DNA from: DAOVDI01 sp965373045
GTDB lineage: Bacteria > Acidobacteriota > Aminicenantia > Aminicenantales > Aminicenantaceae
DNA length: 6,859 nt
Reading direction: 5' to 3'
Assembly (NCBI GenBank): GCA_965373045.1
Contig: CBDVEQ010000143.1
Coordinates: 1-6,859, forward strand
How positions within the stretch are numbered: position 1 is the stretch's first letter; each line of letters starts with the position of its first letter. The notes under the pieces were generated by a model. It worked only from the letters and a program-made list of their open reading frames with translations, did no database searches and was not told where the DNA came from. The position numbers were made by a program, and so were the translations under genes. Of this stretch, positions 5,919 through 6,859 are shown piece by piece.

Positions 5919-6659
5919 ATGGACATCCTTAATCTCGCTCTCTTGTTTGGAGTCGGCATAATCGCCGGTTTTATAAATATCAACGCAGGAGGTGGCTCCA
6001 GCCTGACTCTGCCAACTTTGATATTCCTCGGGCTCGATGGGGCATTGGCCAATGGGACCAACCGTGTTGCTATTTTCATCCAGAACATCTTTGCAATTAC
6101 GTCCTTTCGTAAAAGACAGGTTTCTGATTTCGGCTCAAGTTTCAAGTTGTCGCTTTTTACACTGCCCGGAGCTGTCATCGGAGCGATCGCCGCAACACGC
6201 ATCAGCAATGTTTTGTTTCAGAAAATACTGGGTATTGTTCTTATATTTATAGTAATCTCTCTCTTTTTTTCCAGGTCCTACAAGAATGGAGAATCAACAC
6301 AAACACAAAAATCCGGATGGCTGATCTATCCCGCCCTGTTTGGTATCGGATTTTATGGCGGATTCCTTCAAATAGGAGTTGGATTTCTGTTTATGGCGGC
6401 CTTATATCATCTTCTGGAACAAAATCTTGTTCGCGTTAATATGCACAAGGTTTTTATCATTCTTATCTATACATTGCCAGCCATATTGATATTTATGGCT
6501 ACAGGCAATATAAACTGGAAATACGGCCTTGTCCTGGCCGGTGGAAATGCTCTTGGCGGCTGGTGGGGCGCCCATGCTGCAGTCAAGGGAGGAGAACGGT
6601 TTATCCGTATTGTTTTGGGTGTGGGTGTACTCATCATGGCCACAAAACTCCTGGTCTGA
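5919..6659 (+). CDS. TSUP family (TauE/SafE) membrane transporter
   Basis: This 246-residue polytopic membrane protein belongs to the TauE/SafE (TSUP) family, whose characterised members move small anions such as sulfite, sulfoacetate or organosulfur compounds across the inner membrane. It shows the family's internal duplication. The first half has GFININAGGGSSLTLPTL (17-34) and ALANGTNR (42-49); the second half has GFYGGFLQIGVGFLFMAAL (144-162) and LVRVNMHKV (170-178). About seven or eight hydrophobic segments are visible, near residues 3-23, 28-40, 50-63, 77-93, 99-117, 135-165, 177-195 and 201-246. The ATG at 5919 follows AGCAGG by a few nucleotides. The substrate cannot be assigned; sulfite would suit a sulfur-metabolising anaerobe but that is only context. 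The gene stands alone, followed by a terminator and bracketed by two inverted copies of the hairpin repeat. Confidence 0.92.
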   Translation: MDILNLALLFGVGIIAGFININAGGGSSLTLPTLIFLGLDGALANGTNRVAIFIQNIFAITSFRKRQVSDFGSSFKLSLFTLPGAVIGAIAATRISNVLFQKILGIVLIFIVISLFFSRSYKNGESTQTQKSGWLIYPALFGIGFYGGFLQIGVGFLFMAALYHLLEQNLVRVNMHKVFIILIYTLPAILIFMATGNINWKYGLVLAGGNALGGWWGAHAAVKGGERFIRIVLGVGVLIMATKLLV

Positions 6660-6672
6660 ATTATTTATAAAA

Positions 6673-6714
6673 AATGGCCGATTCACATATTTATTTTGAA
6701 TGGTCATTGCTTTT
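6673..6714 (+). terminator. Intrinsic terminator after the TSUP gene
   Basis: AATGGCC (6673-6679) pairs with GGTCATT (6702-6708), with one G-T pair. ATTCA (6681-6685) pairs with TGAAT (6697-6701). This makes a 12-bp stem with one bulged G and an 11-nt loop. TTTT (6711-6714) follows 2 nt later. It begins 14 nt after the stop codon. The stem is not very GC rich and the U tract is short, so efficiency may be moderate. Confidence 0.6.
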
Positions 6715-6768
6715 AATAAAGGATTTTGCCAGGGTTGAATTGGGGGCTGAATATCATAGTCCGTTAAT

Positions 6769-6810
6769 AAAAAAATCATCGGCCCTTTTTTACCCTTCGG
6801 GCAGGCCGAT
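6769..6810 (-). terminator. Terminator-like hairpin at the edge of repeat copy 2
   Basis: Read leftward, ATCGGCC (6810 to 6804) pairs with GGCCGAT (6784 to 6778) around a nested CCC-GAA-GGG, and a run of seven T (6775 to 6769) follows 2 nt later. This would suit termination of transcripts entering from the right of the window. The T run is not part of copy 1, so the terminator property belongs to this location and not to the repeat in general. Confidence 0.4.
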
Positions 6811-6859
6811 CTGCTTTGTTGCGGCGCATTCGCAGTATATGAATACAGCTTCATACGCC
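6778..6859 (-). repeat. Dispersed structured hairpin repeat, copy 2 (inverted, cut by window edge)
   Basis: On the minus strand, 6852 to 6829 is identical over 24 nt to 5701-5724 of copy 1. The stem GGCGTAT (6859 to 6853) pairs fully with ATGCGCC (6829 to 6823, one G-T), enclosing the same apical hairpin as copy 1. An 18-nt linker (6828 to 6811) replaces the 28-nt linker of copy 1. The second stem-loop ATCGGCC/GGCCGAT with inner CCC-GAA-GGG follows (6810 to 6778). The base helix seen in copy 1 would need sequence beyond the right edge of the window. An open frame running through this copy overlaps the permease gene on the opposite strand and is not a gene. Confidence 0.8.

Noticed and set aside
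6402..6854. Minus-strand open frame of 150 codons, also beginning with KLYSYTAN-like residues
   Set aside because: It is antisense to the well-supported permease gene over more than half its length, crosses that gene's terminator, and its start lies inside the repeat.

Overview
The window looks like ordinary chromosome from an anaerobic Gram-negative bacterium, most likely a member of the Desulfobacterota (a Desulfobacter-like lineage). This placement is an inference. It rests on the gene content (a PflX-type radical SAM protein, a DUF3014 protein, a PurF-like protein with iron-sulfur cluster ligands), the moderate base composition, and a dispersed hairpin repeat whose accidental translation contains KLYSYTAN, which I associate from memory with that group. 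There are no phage genes, transposases, CRISPR arrays or recognisable defence genes.

Layout, left to right. (1) Positions 1-59 are the 3' three quarters of a tRNA-Pro with anticodon GGG and an encoded CCA end. (2) Positions 101-2456 hold three tightly coupled rightward genes: surE (survival nucleotidase), a YqaA/DedA-like membrane protein, and a PflX-type radical SAM protein. The first two overlap by 14 nt and the last two abut without a gap. (3) Positions 2459-4073 hold a leftward two-gene unit: a lipoprotein with a DUF4097-like beta-repeat domain, followed by a membrane-anchored DUF3014 protein that overlaps it by 11 nt. This unit converges on the radical SAM gene with only 2 nt between the stop codons. 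(4) A divergent intergenic region (4074-4224) carries a good -10 box for the leftward unit. (5) Positions 4225-5625 encode a divergent PurF-like phosphoribosyltransferase. Its glutaminase nucleophile is replaced by glycine, but its PRPP-binding motif and all four iron-sulfur cysteines remain. (6) Positions 5626-5918 are non-coding and carry a structured hairpin repeat. (7) Positions 5919-6659 encode a TSUP (TauE/SafE) membrane permease followed by a convincing intrinsic terminator. (8) A second, inverted copy of the hairpin repeat runs off the right edge.

Two points deserve most attention. One is the PurF-like enzyme with a degenerate amidotransferase site. The other is the pair of inverted repeats bracketing the permease gene: they share a 24-nt identical core, and three base pairs of the surrounding stem differ by compensating changes. 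The reading frame is not kept between the copies while the fold is, so this is a nucleic-acid element and not a gene family. I found no evidence of a complete new multi-gene system in the window.
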